Source: Exophiala sp. HKRS030
Taxonomy: Eukaryota > Ascomycota > Eurotiomycetes > Chaetothyriales > Herpotrichiellaceae
DNA: 64,000 nucleotides
Reading direction: 5' to 3'
NCBI GenBank assembly: GCA_023897205.1
Contig: JAHWDD010000008.1
Coordinates: 124,001 to 188,000 of the forward strand
This document shows, in pieces, positions 41,454 through 53,674 of the stretch (position 1 is the stretch's first letter; every line of letters starts with the position of its first letter). The notes beneath the pieces are model-generated. The model did not search any database and had not been told where the DNA came from. It saw nothing but the letters and a program-made list of their open reading frames with translations. The position numbers and the translations under genes are program-made.

Positions 41454-43140
41454 TCACTTTGTCACACCAATCCATTCCTTCATGCCGTTGAGAATGTACA
41501 GTCTCGACTCGGTCAAGGCGGTCGAGTCGGTGGCGGCGGGCATCCTGGTGACCTCGCCGTGGCCCGACTGGCCGACCCACATGATGCGAGAATGGTTGCG
41601 GCCCCGGCCGGGGAGCCACGACGCCGGGCCCAGTGCGGTCGTCGGGTCGATCAGACCTTCGGTGACCAAAAGTCCAGAAGTGTCGACGAGCGTGTCCTGG
41701 TCGAGCTTGAGGGACTTTTGAAACGCAACGCCCCCGGTGACGGAGGACACGTTGAAGGCCTGACGGCATTCCCAGTCCCGGGCCGCCGCAGACGACTCGT
41801 TCCACGCCTTGGACGTGACGTGGCCCCAGAGAGACTCCGGACGGGAATACGCCCCCGGGTAAGGCAGGTAAGTGCAGCGGATGTAGTTGAAGGGGCCCTG
41901 AAGCCGCTTGGTCGAGCTCCAATCGACGCAGGTGGTGTAGGAGATGTTGGTGTAGACGCCCATGGCAGCCCCGACGGCCGCGAACGGGTCGGGTGCCGCG
42001 AGGGTGGCGTTGACGGTCCGTTGCAAGGGGTACTGAAAGACGGCAAAGTTGTACTGCAGGTTGTTGACGTAACCCCCCAACACGGCCTGGAGGAGATTTG
42101 TCTCGTCGTCGGGCGTCTTTGGAGGTTCGCAGAGCCGGAGACCCGTCTGGAGGCCGCTGTAGTTCTTGGCCGCAAAATGCTCGCGGACCTGCACCATGCC
42201 CTGGCGGATGATGTTGGCGGCCTCGGCGGAATAGTCGTTGATGACCATGTTGGTCCAGTCGCCGAAGCCGTAGATCATGGGGTCATTGGGGTCCGACACC
42301 AAACCTTTTGACACGGGGGACAAGGCGATGGTCGCGTAGATGTAGTCGGAATAGTGTGTCCGATAGAGGAGGGCGAGTGTACCTGCGTATGAGCCTGTTG
42401 AGAAGACGGAAAAAGACCAAAGTTAGCGGCTTCAATGATACACCTGAGGTACATTGGGTTCGTTCGAGACGGTGATGAGAGATGAACGCAAGGATTAGAG
42501 ACCGAGAGAGAGGGAGGATGAGGCTTCCAAGGAGTGTCGTATCGTGTGTGTACTTACCACCTAATAGAATGACCTTGGAGTCTTTGGCTGAAGGATAGGC
42601 CTTTGTCTTGATGTAGGTGATTAAAGAGACACTGTCGCGAAGGACGTTGTCCGGTGTTAACGGCTTCATGAGGGCAGTATCCCAGGTCGCGAACTCGGAA
42701 TAGTTGAGGCCGTAAGGTGTACTGATACCAAAGTACCGGTGTTCATTGGTGACGACGAGTGCATTGATCTCCTTGGCCCAGTTCATGAGGTTCATGAATT
42801 CGACGCAGGTGATGGCCGCGTTCTCTGCGCCTTGATAGTAGAGAATCGGTCCACCTTGTAGGTAAAAGGTGTCATTGACTTCATACTGCATGTGAAAGGT
42901 CTGCTTCGGGTCCGTCCAATTGTTGTTGAAGGTGGCATAGTCGATGGGTAGTGGTAGGAACTTGGTACCTGCCGGACATTTCGATGGGTTGCCCGTGTCG
43001 ATGTTTTCGGCACGCTGAATGGCGGACGCCGGTGCGACGACAGGTGGACCTGTTTTGAGAGTGTATGATGCAGATAGAGAAACGAAGGGAAGGAGAGTTG
43101 TGAGGATGCTCGCAAAGGAAAACATGATGCCTATGACCAT
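41454..43140 (-). CDS. Secreted S28-family serine peptidase
   Basis: The family comprises prolyl carboxy- and amino-dipeptidyl peptidases. Two exons (43140-42558, 42394-41454) join in frame to 507 residues. The N-terminal hydrophobic segment (FSFASILTTLLPFVSLSASY) is a signal peptide; a second ATG five codons in is an alternative start. Family words follow: GGPILYYQGAENA, VVTNEHRYFG, and the nucleophile elbow GGSYAG, rebuilt exactly at the splice junction. LIDPTTALGPASW and SGHGEVTRMP near the C-terminus are candidate sites for the Asp and His of the triad. Several Asn-X-Ser/Thr sequons fit secretion. It is tail-to-tail with SERINC. The substrate would be Pro-containing peptides by family analogy. 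Confidence 0.9.
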
Positions 43141-44685
43141 GAACGAAACGTTATGCTGAAAAGGGAAGGAAAGAGTGATTGATCCAGAGAGCCGGGTATT
43201 CCAGGTCCGATTTTGTTTCGTCTGAGAGAAGATGTAGATGGCTTTTCAAAGTAGGAGAGAGACCAGACCATACTTATACCTTTGTGGAACAGCCTCATCA
43301 GCTGAGGGTTGAAGTTGATATTGGCAAAGTACTCAGCCCGGGGTGACATGTAGATCGTCATCTTGAACCTGCACACTTCCGCTGGTCGAGATTGGGCGTC
43401 CTGACACTTTTTGCAGAATTAACTGTTCTCTTGCATGAAATGCGAGGCCGTTGTTGGATTAGTCTGTATCACGCAGGAATAAAATCACAAAGGATGGGTA
43501 GGAAGATGAACATGGACAAGGCTGTGATATTGGATGGAAAGGGGCCGATGGAGGAATGACATAATTCAAGTGATACCAAGTCAATAACTTGCAGCCACCG
43601 AGTATTGTTATTTTCCCGTTTCAAGGTCGAAACTGCGAGGGCCATTGTTATTGGCTGTGTGAGGTGGTATCATGGATGGTCGCTAATGCGGGACGCGATG
43701 TCGCAGTTTCAATGCTTCAAGATCTGCCCTGGGGGGCCTGACAATCGCTTCAGATGGGATACCATAATTGGACAATATGATCACAGCCCTACGATGTACT
43801 GAACATACTGTAGGCGGAGCAGAATTCAATATGGACCAAAGTATCTTTGTCGAGTTACCTTCAGCCTTAGAGCTCCTTGATTAAGATCCAGAAGACTTTC
43901 AGTTGAGCCCTGCTAGAATAAATTCCTTGTTTGGTCAGCCACAATCGTGTAACATCTATTTTGTGTACAGTTCGTTCTGCCTCCAAAGGTATGGTGAACA
44001 CTAACAGGCGAACACACATACTTGTACGTCCTGAGATACATGCGAAGCCATTTAAATCTAAACCAAAAAGCAGTACGGAGCAATCCGGACACATGGCTGC
44101 TTTTAAGTGATCCACTACAGCATATGTCAGCAGTGAGGCCGACAACAAGGACAACACAACCTCACCACACGTGGAAAACAGTCACAATTCAACATCGCTC
44201 ACTCAGATGAAGGTCTACGGGTAATAGGGTGGGCGCTATTCGTAACAAATTCAAAGACGCAAAAAGTAGCACTTTAAATAAAGATCGACTTCGAAGCTAT
44301 GAGTTGCAGCGATACCCTTGCAAATGAAGCGTTATCACCTGCGTCACATTGTACCTAAGCGAGAGTCAGGCCCGCCATATGCATTCCAGCATAGTCCAGC
44401 TCTGGATTGAAGATGAAGCAGAGAAGGCGCCCTTGACCGTTTTTGTGCTCATACGGGATGGGAATATCATGTCCTCTCCTGAAGATACCTCCTACACCGC
44501 CCCCGAACCAGGTATGTATGCCTGAGGATGCCGGGAAAGGAGAGACATATATCCTCTCTCCCTCCACTATGAAACAATTCTCAAGGCTCGGGAATCGGTA
44601 TCGAGATCAAACTGAATACATGAACGATCATCCACTTTTTCACCAACTTTGTTGAAAGGAGAAACAAAACAAGAGCCAGAACAGT
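43141..44685. other. 1.5 kb intergenic region
   Basis: No supported gene. A 70-codon minus-strand frame at 44567-44355 looks mildly protein-like (IHTWFGGGVGGIFRRGHDI), but I see no family or splice partners. Confidence 0.45.
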
Positions 44686-46840
44686 ATGACAAGGATCGGA
44701 AAATGCGACGTTTGTCGTCAAAGAAAAGTAAAGGTTAGTATAGATTTATTATGATTCGTGGCGAGCATGATATAGTCAACCCGGGATGAGTCTTATGTGC
44801 AGCGAGGCTGACCAACCCCCTCCTCTCCTCTCCTCCAGTGCGACGAGGTCAAACCCATGTGTGGTTCCTGCGTTAGAGTGCGTCGACCCTGTCGGTACAC
44901 ATATGGCAAATTCTCGCATTTTGTCTACCAATCCAACGGCGGCCTTGTACCGTCGCCGCCAGACCACCCAAACGGAGATTCGTCGTCGGAACGAACCACT
45001 CGGACAAACACCCCTGACGATATCATCAGCACGCCACTGGCCATTTTGTCCTTGAGGTCGAGCTATGCTGCCGAATCTGGGGATGGGCTTTTCCAGAAAT
45101 TCGCTTCAAAGCCCACGGATAGGAAGAAAATGATGGCGATGACGAAAGGCAACGACCATTCTGAACAGCAGAACAAGAACCCTCCTCCTCGTCCTCCGCA
45201 TATCCCACGACAGCCGATTTCCGATCAGATGAATTTGGTGTCGCGGTTTTTGACACTCACCACCCACGGTCACACCCGCCGATCCAATAGTCCATTGGAC
45301 ATGTTTGGGGACCTACAGAGGTGGATCCCCAAACTCATAGGCTCAAGTGAAGTGGTGGCCGCGACCACTCGTAGCCTGTTGGACAGCCTTATGACTTACA
45401 CGCATCGAAACAGCACCACTCTCGCCATGAGTCGCAGATCAAACGGTTTGGCTTTGCAAGTCATACGTTGCGCCTTGCAAGATAGTCCTCACGCGACGCC
45501 ACCGACCTCGGATATCCTTCTCTCCATCCGTATGATGTATTTGATCGAGGTAAAGTTTTTCTCTCTCGTATCGGCTCTCCCACCTCTCTCATCTAATTGA
45601 CAATTCCGAATTCCCGGATCTCAGATCATCGTCGGTAGAGGTGCTTTAGGCTGGACTTTCCACGTCTGTGGTCTCAGTGTTTTGTTGGATCGAGTATGCC
45701 ACAAAGGTAGGAAATGGGATGATGATTTAAGTCAATCAATCTACTATAGTAGTTTTCAATCGACGGTAAGCTCTGCCACAATCCTGTATTTGCTATTACT
45801 CGTTGGGGACCTGGTTCGGGTTGTACTGATATTTTTGACAAAAGCTCTTCCAAGATATTGTGGTCGGTAGAAACTCAATCTTTGACACTACGACATGGCT
45901 CAAATTCCCACCCCCCAAAGATATTGACGAAAACATCCCTGGAATCGGGGAGGCATGGCAGACTGTGATGAAAACGACAGTAAGAATCGCACGTCTTGCA
46001 CGACTTACCAGGCACGCTCGCCGGTTCCCAGACAACTCCAACGTCAGGCTTGAAGCAACGAGGTTGGCACATGAACTTTTCAATCTCAACCTCGACTCTT
46101 GGATTCAAACCCTCAAGGAGACAAGGACACTGACGACGACCACGGCTCGTGAATTTCAAGACATGTCGCCGAATTGTTTTGTGTTTTCATCAACCCGCCT
46201 CCTCATTCTTCTGGTCCAGTATTGGGAGATGAGAGTTTTGGTTTGTGGATGTTATCAGCATCTCTTACGACTTTCGCCGGCGCCGGCGACGTCGTCATCG
46301 TCGTCATCGCTTGACAAGGTTGGTCGGTCGTCGCAGCACCACAAGGTCGGACAGGTCGAGAAGACCGAACTTCAAGCTGCGATGAGACTCATCATGGCCC
46401 TGGAAGAGCTGCACGAGACGGCCACCCACGGTCGCTGTCGAGCCGTGGAATTACGGTGTATATTTCCGGTCCAAATGATTTTTGCAGCCTTGTATCGTTG
46501 TGAGAATCGAGGGGTACTTGATATTGATGTGACAATGGCAGCGATGGTTGGGGGTGAGGGTGGAGGTGACGGTGACGATATCGGTGAAGGTAGAGGCGCA
46601 GGTCACGTTGGGCAAAAGATACAAGCGGTGAAAAAGAGTCGACACCTACAAATCCAATGTATCGGTGTTCAAAATCGATGGACAAAAGGGTTTCATCCTT
46701 ATGGGTTGAGTATGGAACTGATGAGGACCATAGCAGAAATATATAGTGGTGGACCCATCCCTGTTGGTATGAGGGCTCAACATGTGTCTGGTGAGACGGA
46801 GCCCTGTGATGATGATGGAGATCATGATGCTGATGGTTGA
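44686..46840 (+). CDS. Zn2Cys6 transcription factor
   Basis: A probable nuclear regulator. Four exons (44686-44733, 44839-45549, 45625-45765, 45845-46840) join in frame to 631 residues. The zinc cluster is split by intron 1, a common arrangement: KCDVCRQRKVK in exon 1 and CDEVKPMCGSCVRVRRPC in exon 2 give cysteines at residues 7, 10, 17, 24, 27 and 34 with the classical CX2CX6CX6CX2CX6C spacing. A polar linker follows. The middle region (ALRMTYLIE-like IRMMYLIE, LGWTFHVCGLSVLLDRV) and helices around LFQDIVVGRNSIFD and EATRLAHELFNLNLDSW resemble the fungal transcription factor domain. A Gly/Asp-rich, weakly conserved insert lies near residue 535-560. Targets are unknown; there is no adjacent pathway gene. 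Confidence 0.9.
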
Positions 46841-48603
46841 CTACCTAGATAACAGAGACTATCAACGGAGCCCCATCTGTACAAAGTTCTTGTCTAGATA
46901 GTACTAGAGTAGAGTCTTATTCCAATTCCATAGTGATTCGGTTGCGTTGCACACTCCTCGAGCTTCGGAAGTCGGGGTACAACCACAGCTTCACGAAGGT
47001 CCGACTAGATCTACGGAGTACCATCTCTCGAATTGCGTTTAGGGAGTAAAGCGTTAGTATGTGTTAACCAGCATTGATTAAATACGCCGCCCCCCCCCCT
47101 TTGTTGGGCATCAACATCCCAAAAAGGGAGGCCTGAAACTCCAAACCCACGTCAAGTCAAATCATTTCCACAACCAAGTAACTTACCATTGTGCCTACAA
47201 CGTTGCGTTTGGTACGGTTAGACCATGTCATCTCCCTCTTCCCGAGGAATAAAATCATCTTTGGCACGGCTGCCCACTCGATCGACGGTCTAGAACTTTG
47301 AGAAGTACTCAGTAGTAGTGGTGGTGCGCTAGTGATCAGACTGCACATACTCCGTATCCAAGACGATTATAACCCGTAACAAAGGGCATACACACAGTAG
47401 TGACCGGAATAAAGTATCCGTACCTAGCCTTTCCGTGTTCCCGTCGGTACTTGACTCTTGGGGGATGCATACCTAGGTCTTATGGAGTGGTACACCAGTT
47501 GGGCAGCAATGTGACAGTGCGAACCGAAATCGACGATGACCCAACCATGGTTTTGTTTGGGATTCACCTGAAATCCTACTTCCCGTATTTTTCCAAATGA
47601 GATTTGTTTGTTTTGGTTTCACCGTGTATGAGAGAGAGAAAAAAAGAGATAAGAGAGTGAACTCAACTTTTTGGAACCGGGAAGCCGAGAAAATGTTCTT
47701 GACTTTTGTCTTTATGCCTGCATTCCGTGACTGTACAGTAGTGTTAAGTGTTTTGCAAGGCTAGGTAGTAGCCGAGTACTTGTCATATAAGTGGCCTGAT
47801 GACACACAAACGTGAATGGGAGCAAAGATCCGCTCCTGAGTCTGGTTCCCGCGACTCAGACTCACGAGTGACCAAGAAAAACCAAATAACTCCCGCCCCG
47901 TAGTGTGTAGATTTTGACTGATTGATCTAGTTAAAAAGACAATGATCCCAGATGGGAAAAGAACCAAAAGAGAAGGAAAAGAGAATCTAGATGGCTACAT
48001 GTCAGGTCTGACATTGGAGATGTTCGCCGTCGGTAGTCGCCTTGCTTGACACGTAGTCATTGAAAGCACTCCAGAGGTTCCTGTCTCTCGGAAGTCAGAG
48101 GGGGTCTGATACTCCCTCCGTAGTCTATATTGAGGCCGGTTATAGTGTCGTCTTTTTATCGTGACTGAGATTGTCGGTAGTAGGCTGAGGAAATAAAGGT
48201 CCTTGAAAATTTGACGTCGACACCAAAAACAAAACCATCCACCCATCCAAAGCAACTTGATCCGCCCATTATGAAATGAGACACCAAAAAGAGGAATCCA
48301 AAGACTTGTACTTTTCCGCTTTTCCATCCTGTAATTTATATGTGTTCTTGTACATGGGGAAATGTTTTACGAAGGAGAAAACAGGATTGGCAATGGCGGC
48401 ATTGGCACATCACTACCACCATGGACATTGTTTGTCGTTCGTACTGTCGAGAAGTGAAAGAGACTTTGATGATGAGTAGACTGACATGCTGTCCGGAGAT
48501 AAGTGATTGGCACAGCAAGCAATGATTGGTACATCAAACATCATGTCTTCGTTTCGCGACTGTGTGTGAGAGAAAGACGTGTCGTTGTAACCAAGCTCAA
48601 CTA
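46841..48603. other. Gene-poor region with two TACTCCGTA motifs
   Basis: 1.8 kb without a supported gene. Motif copies lie at 47012-47020 and 47348-47356. A C-tract lies near 47090. Confidence 0.5.
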
Positions 48604-49004
48604 CTAGGTATATTTTCGACCAATGTACTCGGGTTGATCCTTGGCCACTTTACCCGTTACTTTGTCGCTGTACAAGGAGCAAAGGTTGCAGATGAGGAAG
48701 CCGCAGTTCTTGCACTCCCAGGCCTTGGTGGTCCGGCTGGCGCAGTTGTGACAGGTCCATTCCATAGGGGAATGGCCTTCGTTGAGTTTGCCAACATATT
48801 CATGGCCGGGACAATTCTTCTGAGTGTAAAGAAAATTGAGACGGGTCCCGGCGGGCTATTCTCAGTGACAAAGCTTCAAGTCAGACCAAGTTTGGAACAA
48901 GAAGGAACAAGGGTAAAAGAGAGTGAAAGGCAGGCAACATAAAAGGGAAGGATCAAAGGTTCGCTTCAACATACATCAGTATTGGTTCGTCTGCTATTGC
49001 CCAT
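48604..49004 (-). CDS. Small CxxC zinc-finger-like protein
   Basis: Two exons, 49004-48975 and 48819-48604, join in frame to 81 residues. The intron is 155 bp with GTATGT at the donor and TTTACACTCAG at the acceptor. The protein has one isolated cysteine near residue 13 (NCPGH) and three evenly spaced CxxC pairs: CHNC, CKNC and CNLC. This layout strongly suggests one or two bound zinc ions in a ribbon or B-box/ZZ-like fold. The C-terminal tail is Lys/Asp-rich and ends GRKYT. Neither exon is long enough to stand out alone, and an unrelated open frame covers it on the other strand. No family is recognised. Transcript data would settle it. Confidence 0.6.
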
Positions 49005-51974
49005 TGCTCTCTCACTCGTCTTCCCAATTTGATATTTTGTAGGATATTTTGCGTCGAGGTATGAATGAGAAAGGTTGATCGGTTTTTATGCGTGTGCCGA
49101 AGGACGATATCGATCTCTGATGTTTTTGAGGTAGCGACAGGAATAAGTTCAAGTGAAACTTGTAGCGATCCAAGGATTCGATATGAAAAAGGATACGAAC
49201 AAGATAGAGAGAGTGAGAGGGAATGAGATCAAGAAAGGCTGTCGTCGGTCACCTTCTTTCCCATGGCTTCAATTGCATTCGACGAAATTCCAGTACCAAA
49301 AACCAGGATCATTTACGAGGTAACAGTGACAGTGACAGTGACAGTGACAAAGTGAATCCTTCCCTTCAACCCAAATCAAAAAGAGGGAGGGCAGTGAGAC
49401 AAGGTCGGCACACCACTAGCCACCGTGCACACCCATACGAGTAACGATGTATCCGTTTGTAAGATTCCAGGAAACACGAGAAGGGCAGGCCGAAGGTGAC
49501 ATGTTTGACGGGGGTTTGGCAAGGGTTGATTTGATGGTTCCAAAATAAAAAAAGAAGAGGCGAACGGGAGGACTTTTCCGTGACTTGATCCATCCTTGAA
49601 GGCGATTACCGGATAGAGCGATGAGCAACTAGACGGTGTGCGGCGTGAAAATCTGGATACCACTACTGGTACTTGCCCAGGTTCAGCCCCTGCGGGATCA
49701 GGTATGGAGTTGGCTGATGGGGAGGGGTCCTCCCGTGGAAACTCTCTCGACGGAGGATAGTGTTCTGTGGGATACTCGTAGTGGACCACGGGCCAGACGT
49801 GAAGCCTAGAGAGATAGCCAACGGCTTAACGGAGTGTCTTCCACCCGAAGGTCTAAAAAATCCCCAAGGACCCTTGCCCGCGGATAGTGTCTCTAGAAGT
49901 GACAGCTCTTGTGGCCAGGGAACAAGGTGCGTACTGTAATGTAGTAGGTAGTACGAGGCGGTCAGAAATATCCCCCTGTCTGCAGCACGCGCGGAATCAC
50001 CTCTTTTCCGCTTACCGGATAGACCAGGAAGAACCGTGCGCGGAAGCACCAGAACAAGGATTAAAGTTGTTGACATGGGAGACCATTCCATGATGCGGTT
50101 GAGGTCCACGAGTTACAAGGAATTAGTAGCCGCGTGGATTGGATTTGCTGCAAGGTACTCCGTACTAGGTATCCGTACTGGTGTGCGGTAAAAAGTCCAA
50201 GCCGGTCATGCCATTAAAGGCGATAGTTGGCAACAAGACGCCAGCACCGATTGAGAGGTTCCGTGGGGAGAAAGACGCCTTGTGGACGTTTCCTCAAAAG
50301 TATCCGTAGGTACCTGGGTACCTGGTAGGTAGGAGAAACGGGCCACGACCGGGCCTTTTTTTGGCGGGCCACTAACCGCCTCGTGTGAGATCATGATCCG
50401 ACATTTTTCTATTACGCGGGGATCCATAGAATCCCATTTGACTTGGGATGTCGCCGCCGAAAGACCAGGACAGGGGGGGGTTGAGATATTTGGTGTTGAA
50501 GTACTGAGTAAGTCGTCTCGTAACAATGTTGGGGGAGAAAAGGTACCTGAACTTCGCGTACTCAGGGTCAGGCTCGCCTCCAGAAACGTGAGGCGACTCG
50601 CGAAGAAACAAGCGATACAAGGCGCCGCCTAATTCGTTCGATGGAGACACCCCAGTCTTCGCGTCCTGGCGATCGGCATACAGGGCGTCTGGATCGAAGA
50701 ACCGAATTGTGCGCAAAAGGACCCCTGGTCGCTCCAGCCTAACAATACTGCCAGCCCCCCCGGTCAAGCCACCAAACGACCGCCAGCCTCAGGCGGTGAC
50801 CACGGTGCTCGTACTGTGTGTCCGGAGCATGAAAAGAAAGCCCCAAAACAACCTAGTCATAGGATGATCCGAACACGTCCTCCAGTACTGTAAAATAAAA
50901 CAGTAACACTCCAAGACAGGGAGGCCTACATTACAGCCAAGGGGGAGGGGGAGCCTTTAGCGATGACCATAGCTGCGGATCCGCTCGCCCTGCATCACTC
51001 TACGAGTATCTCAAAACAAAGCCTCCTCAAGTACCTACCTAACCTTAGCTTGGTGACGGGCTCTCTAGAGAGTCTTTACTTCTGGAACTTAACTTTCGGG
51101 GCGTTTGAGCCACGGATAAACGATCCATTGGGGCCCTAGACGAGCTGCTTTGAAGTATCCCTGGAGTCAATTTAAATACTAATTTTGCCAAAGCAAAAAA
51201 GATACATCATTTACTGCTGTTCCAAGGCTGAAGAAGAACTTATGTACGCTCCGTAGTAACCGCTACTTTCGATGATCTGGTGGTGGTTCAAGAGGAGAAA
51301 ACAGCAAAATTCAGTCAAGGTGACATGGTTGTACGGCAAAAAAGGGAGTAATATGATAATCTGGATCAAGATTGTGGCTATCCATCGTCCCGAGATTTCG
51401 GAGATGCACCGAAAAAAGAAGGGAACAATCGAGCTGAAAATGCTCCGTATTGCTCTACGAGTTGCCACTTTGGGACCCCCAACCATACTGCTGAGAGAAT
51501 CCTGTCCTCCATAGGACCATCCCTGTGCAATAATGCCGTGTCACAGCAACGATAATGTGCCTCCCGTAGTTGTACAATACCGAACAAAACCCCCTCCCCT
51601 GGGTTGATCGCCCATCATAGGCTACGAGTGGAATACATGGGGCTGGAAACAAGGGAAAAACCCGAGATTTGCTGCGATGCTCCGTAAGGCTGCAGGCGAA
51701 ATGCAGGCTGGTGGCTGATGCAGCTCTACAGGGGTGTGATGTTGACAGCCACTCCGCGTCCGCATAATAACCTGCACCAGCGACAACTCTCCCGGCGTTC
51801 AGCTCAACAGATGTTGTGGTTTGCCTTTCCTTGTGAATGAAGCAATGACCAAGTACTGCCACCCTGCGAGCTAATGGTGTGTGGGCCTGTCCTTGAGTCG
51901 AGGCTGAAGCTGAGGTTCAGCCAAAAACCGGGTTCGAGCTCTGCTCAACTTCCGATCTACACTAAAGTAATCGA
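49005..51974. other. 3 kb gene-poor region with unassigned open frames
   Basis: Several minus-strand frames of 106-148 codons overlap each other here (49376-49789, 49663-50109, 50206-50526, 50372-50767, 51455-51862). None has recognisable motifs. A hexanucleotide repeat and one TACTCCGTA motif (50156-50164) are also present. I cannot say whether any frame is a gene. Confidence 0.4.
49323..49349. repeat. (ACAGTG)n tandem repeat
   Basis: About four and a half perfect copies of ACAGTG. It lies in intergenic DNA. Confidence 0.85.
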
Positions 51975-53674
51975 TTACTCATTCACGCGAAACATGCTTG
52001 ACATGTCCTCTGTGAATCATTGAGTAAGCCTGGGTAACTCGTAAAGATATCCGTGTTGTTCAGATCAAACTTACCTCCGTGGTGATTCCGCCGTATTGCC
52101 TCCGCCAGCAGATTCGACATATCAATCACAATCAATTTCTTGGACGATCTCATGCGTTCGGGTGAGATGGGAAAGGTATTCGTGACGACGATGTAGTCGA
52201 TGCAGTCGCACTCTTCCAGCTCCTCTAGGGAGTCGTCGCCGAACAATGCGTGCACCGCGACGCAGTAAACCTTTTTGGCGTTGCCGATCTTGACACACGT
52301 CTCGGCGGCTGCAATCCATGATCCCGACTTGTCAATGATGTCGTCCATCAAGATCACCGTCTTGTCCTTGACATCGCCCACCAGGGTTATGGTATGTTCG
52401 AGGTCAGGGTTTTTCATCTGCTCCTCTTCTTCGTCCGAAGTGGCTGCGGCGTCAAAAGTCCCACCCAGGGCATGCTCGGGTTGGAAAGATGAAGTAGTAG
52501 ACACGAAAGAAGCAGCCATGGGATCGTAGCCAAAGCCGTCGGGTCCATCTTGCAGGTTCTGAGAATTACGATCGCCGTGTCCGCCAGACACAGAACCTGA
52601 GCTTGAGACCGCAGACGATGGATGGTCGTCGTCCACAAGGTGACCCTGGATCAATCGACCCACCCTCACATCGCGCACCCTCTCATCGTGTAGAGCTTCA
52701 CTAGGTTCGTATTCCGAGGGACGACGCGCACTCGGTGCTGTATCAACTCGGGCCAGTTCATCGGGCGTAGCCGGTCCAGGCGATGACTCTACTCGTGTGG
52801 TTCGTATGAGCGGACTGGATGTAATGGTGACGGATTTTGGACGACCCAGCCGATTCGTTCCGCTCCTCGCAGAACTCTTCTTGCGGTGAGGCAGTGGACC
52901 GCGATGCGTGGTGTCTTGAAAAGGGTCCTCCAATCCACTCTCGCCCTCCTCGCCATCTTCTCCGTCACTCTGACGATGTTCCAGTCGGATAGATTGCGGC
53001 TCAATGGCATCAAAGAAGATGGTACTATCCATCATGTTGTTATGGTGATGTGACGGTTTCGAGCGATCTCTATCGGTAGATACCAGAGCGAAGCTCAATT
53101 TGAGAGCATCCGCCAGGGAGGTGACTCGTTTGGTTCCGCCAACGTTCTTACTAACAACCACAGCTTTCTGCCAGCGAGGCACATTGGCCTTGATCCAACG
53201 TGCGATGATAGGTTCAGCAAATAGATTGTCAACGGGTTTGCCGAAAAATCCTTGCATTTGTGAAGCGTGGAGGTCGACCGTGATGACATGGTCTACCCCG
53301 GCGACCACCATCAGGTTAGCCAACATCTTGGCAGTAATTGCACCACGATGGCTCTTCTTCTTTGACTGGCGAGAGTAGGGAAAGTACGGTATGACGGCTG
53401 TGATAGATTTGGCTGAGCCGCCCTTGCATGCCGCAATCATGATGAGCATCTCCATGACACTGTCATTGATATTTCGGCTGCCGCTCTGAACGATGAAGAC
53501 ATCCTCGTTTCTGACCGAGGTTCCAATTTGCACGCTGATCTCCCCATTTGCGAAGTTGCCCAAGTCGACATTGGCTGGTGAAGTCCCTAGTCTCTCGCAT
53601 ATCGATTGGACGAGGGTGGGATGAGACCTGCCTGAAAAGACCTTGACTCCTCTCATGGTAGCTTTGTGCGGCAA
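51975..53674 (-). CDS. PRS: Ribose-phosphate pyrophosphokinase subunit with a large insertion
   Basis: Makes PRPP from ribose-5-phosphate and ATP, feeding purine, pyrimidine, His and Trp synthesis. Two exons (53674-52075, 52009-51975) join in frame to 544 residues; the short last exon gives the conserved end RNHHGE...SSMF. Residues 1-204 match the family (VKVFSG, NFANGEISVQI, YFPYSRQSKKK, VDLHASQMQGFF, KNVGGTKRVTSLADAL). Residues about 205-427 are an acidic, Ser-rich insertion absent from ordinary synthetases, like the non-homologous regions of yeast Prs1/Prs5. Homology resumes at TITLVGDVKDKTVILMDD. The PRPP-binding loop reads DDIIDKSGS instead of the usual DDmaDTcGT, so this may be a regulatory subunit. 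An in-frame ATG six codons in is an alternative start. It is head-to-head with MET8. Confidence 0.92.

Noticed and set aside
41427..42311. A plus-strand gene of 294 codons
   Set aside because: It lies exactly opposite the second exon of a clear S28 peptidase and has Gly/Arg/Val-rich antisense composition with no motif.
44355..44567. A 70-codon minus-strand gene before the second Zn2Cys6 factor
   Set aside because: Mildly protein-like, but no homologue is recognised, no splice partner is seen, and chance is sufficient.
48526..48942. A 138-codon plus-strand gene
   Set aside because: It is antisense to the better supported CxxC protein, whose exons carry regular cysteine pairs and proper splice sites.
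46841..51974. A transposon or RIP-mutated repeat explaining the gene-poor region
   Set aside because: No terminal repeats, transposase or reverse-transcriptase motifs, and no strong AT skew as RIP would leave.
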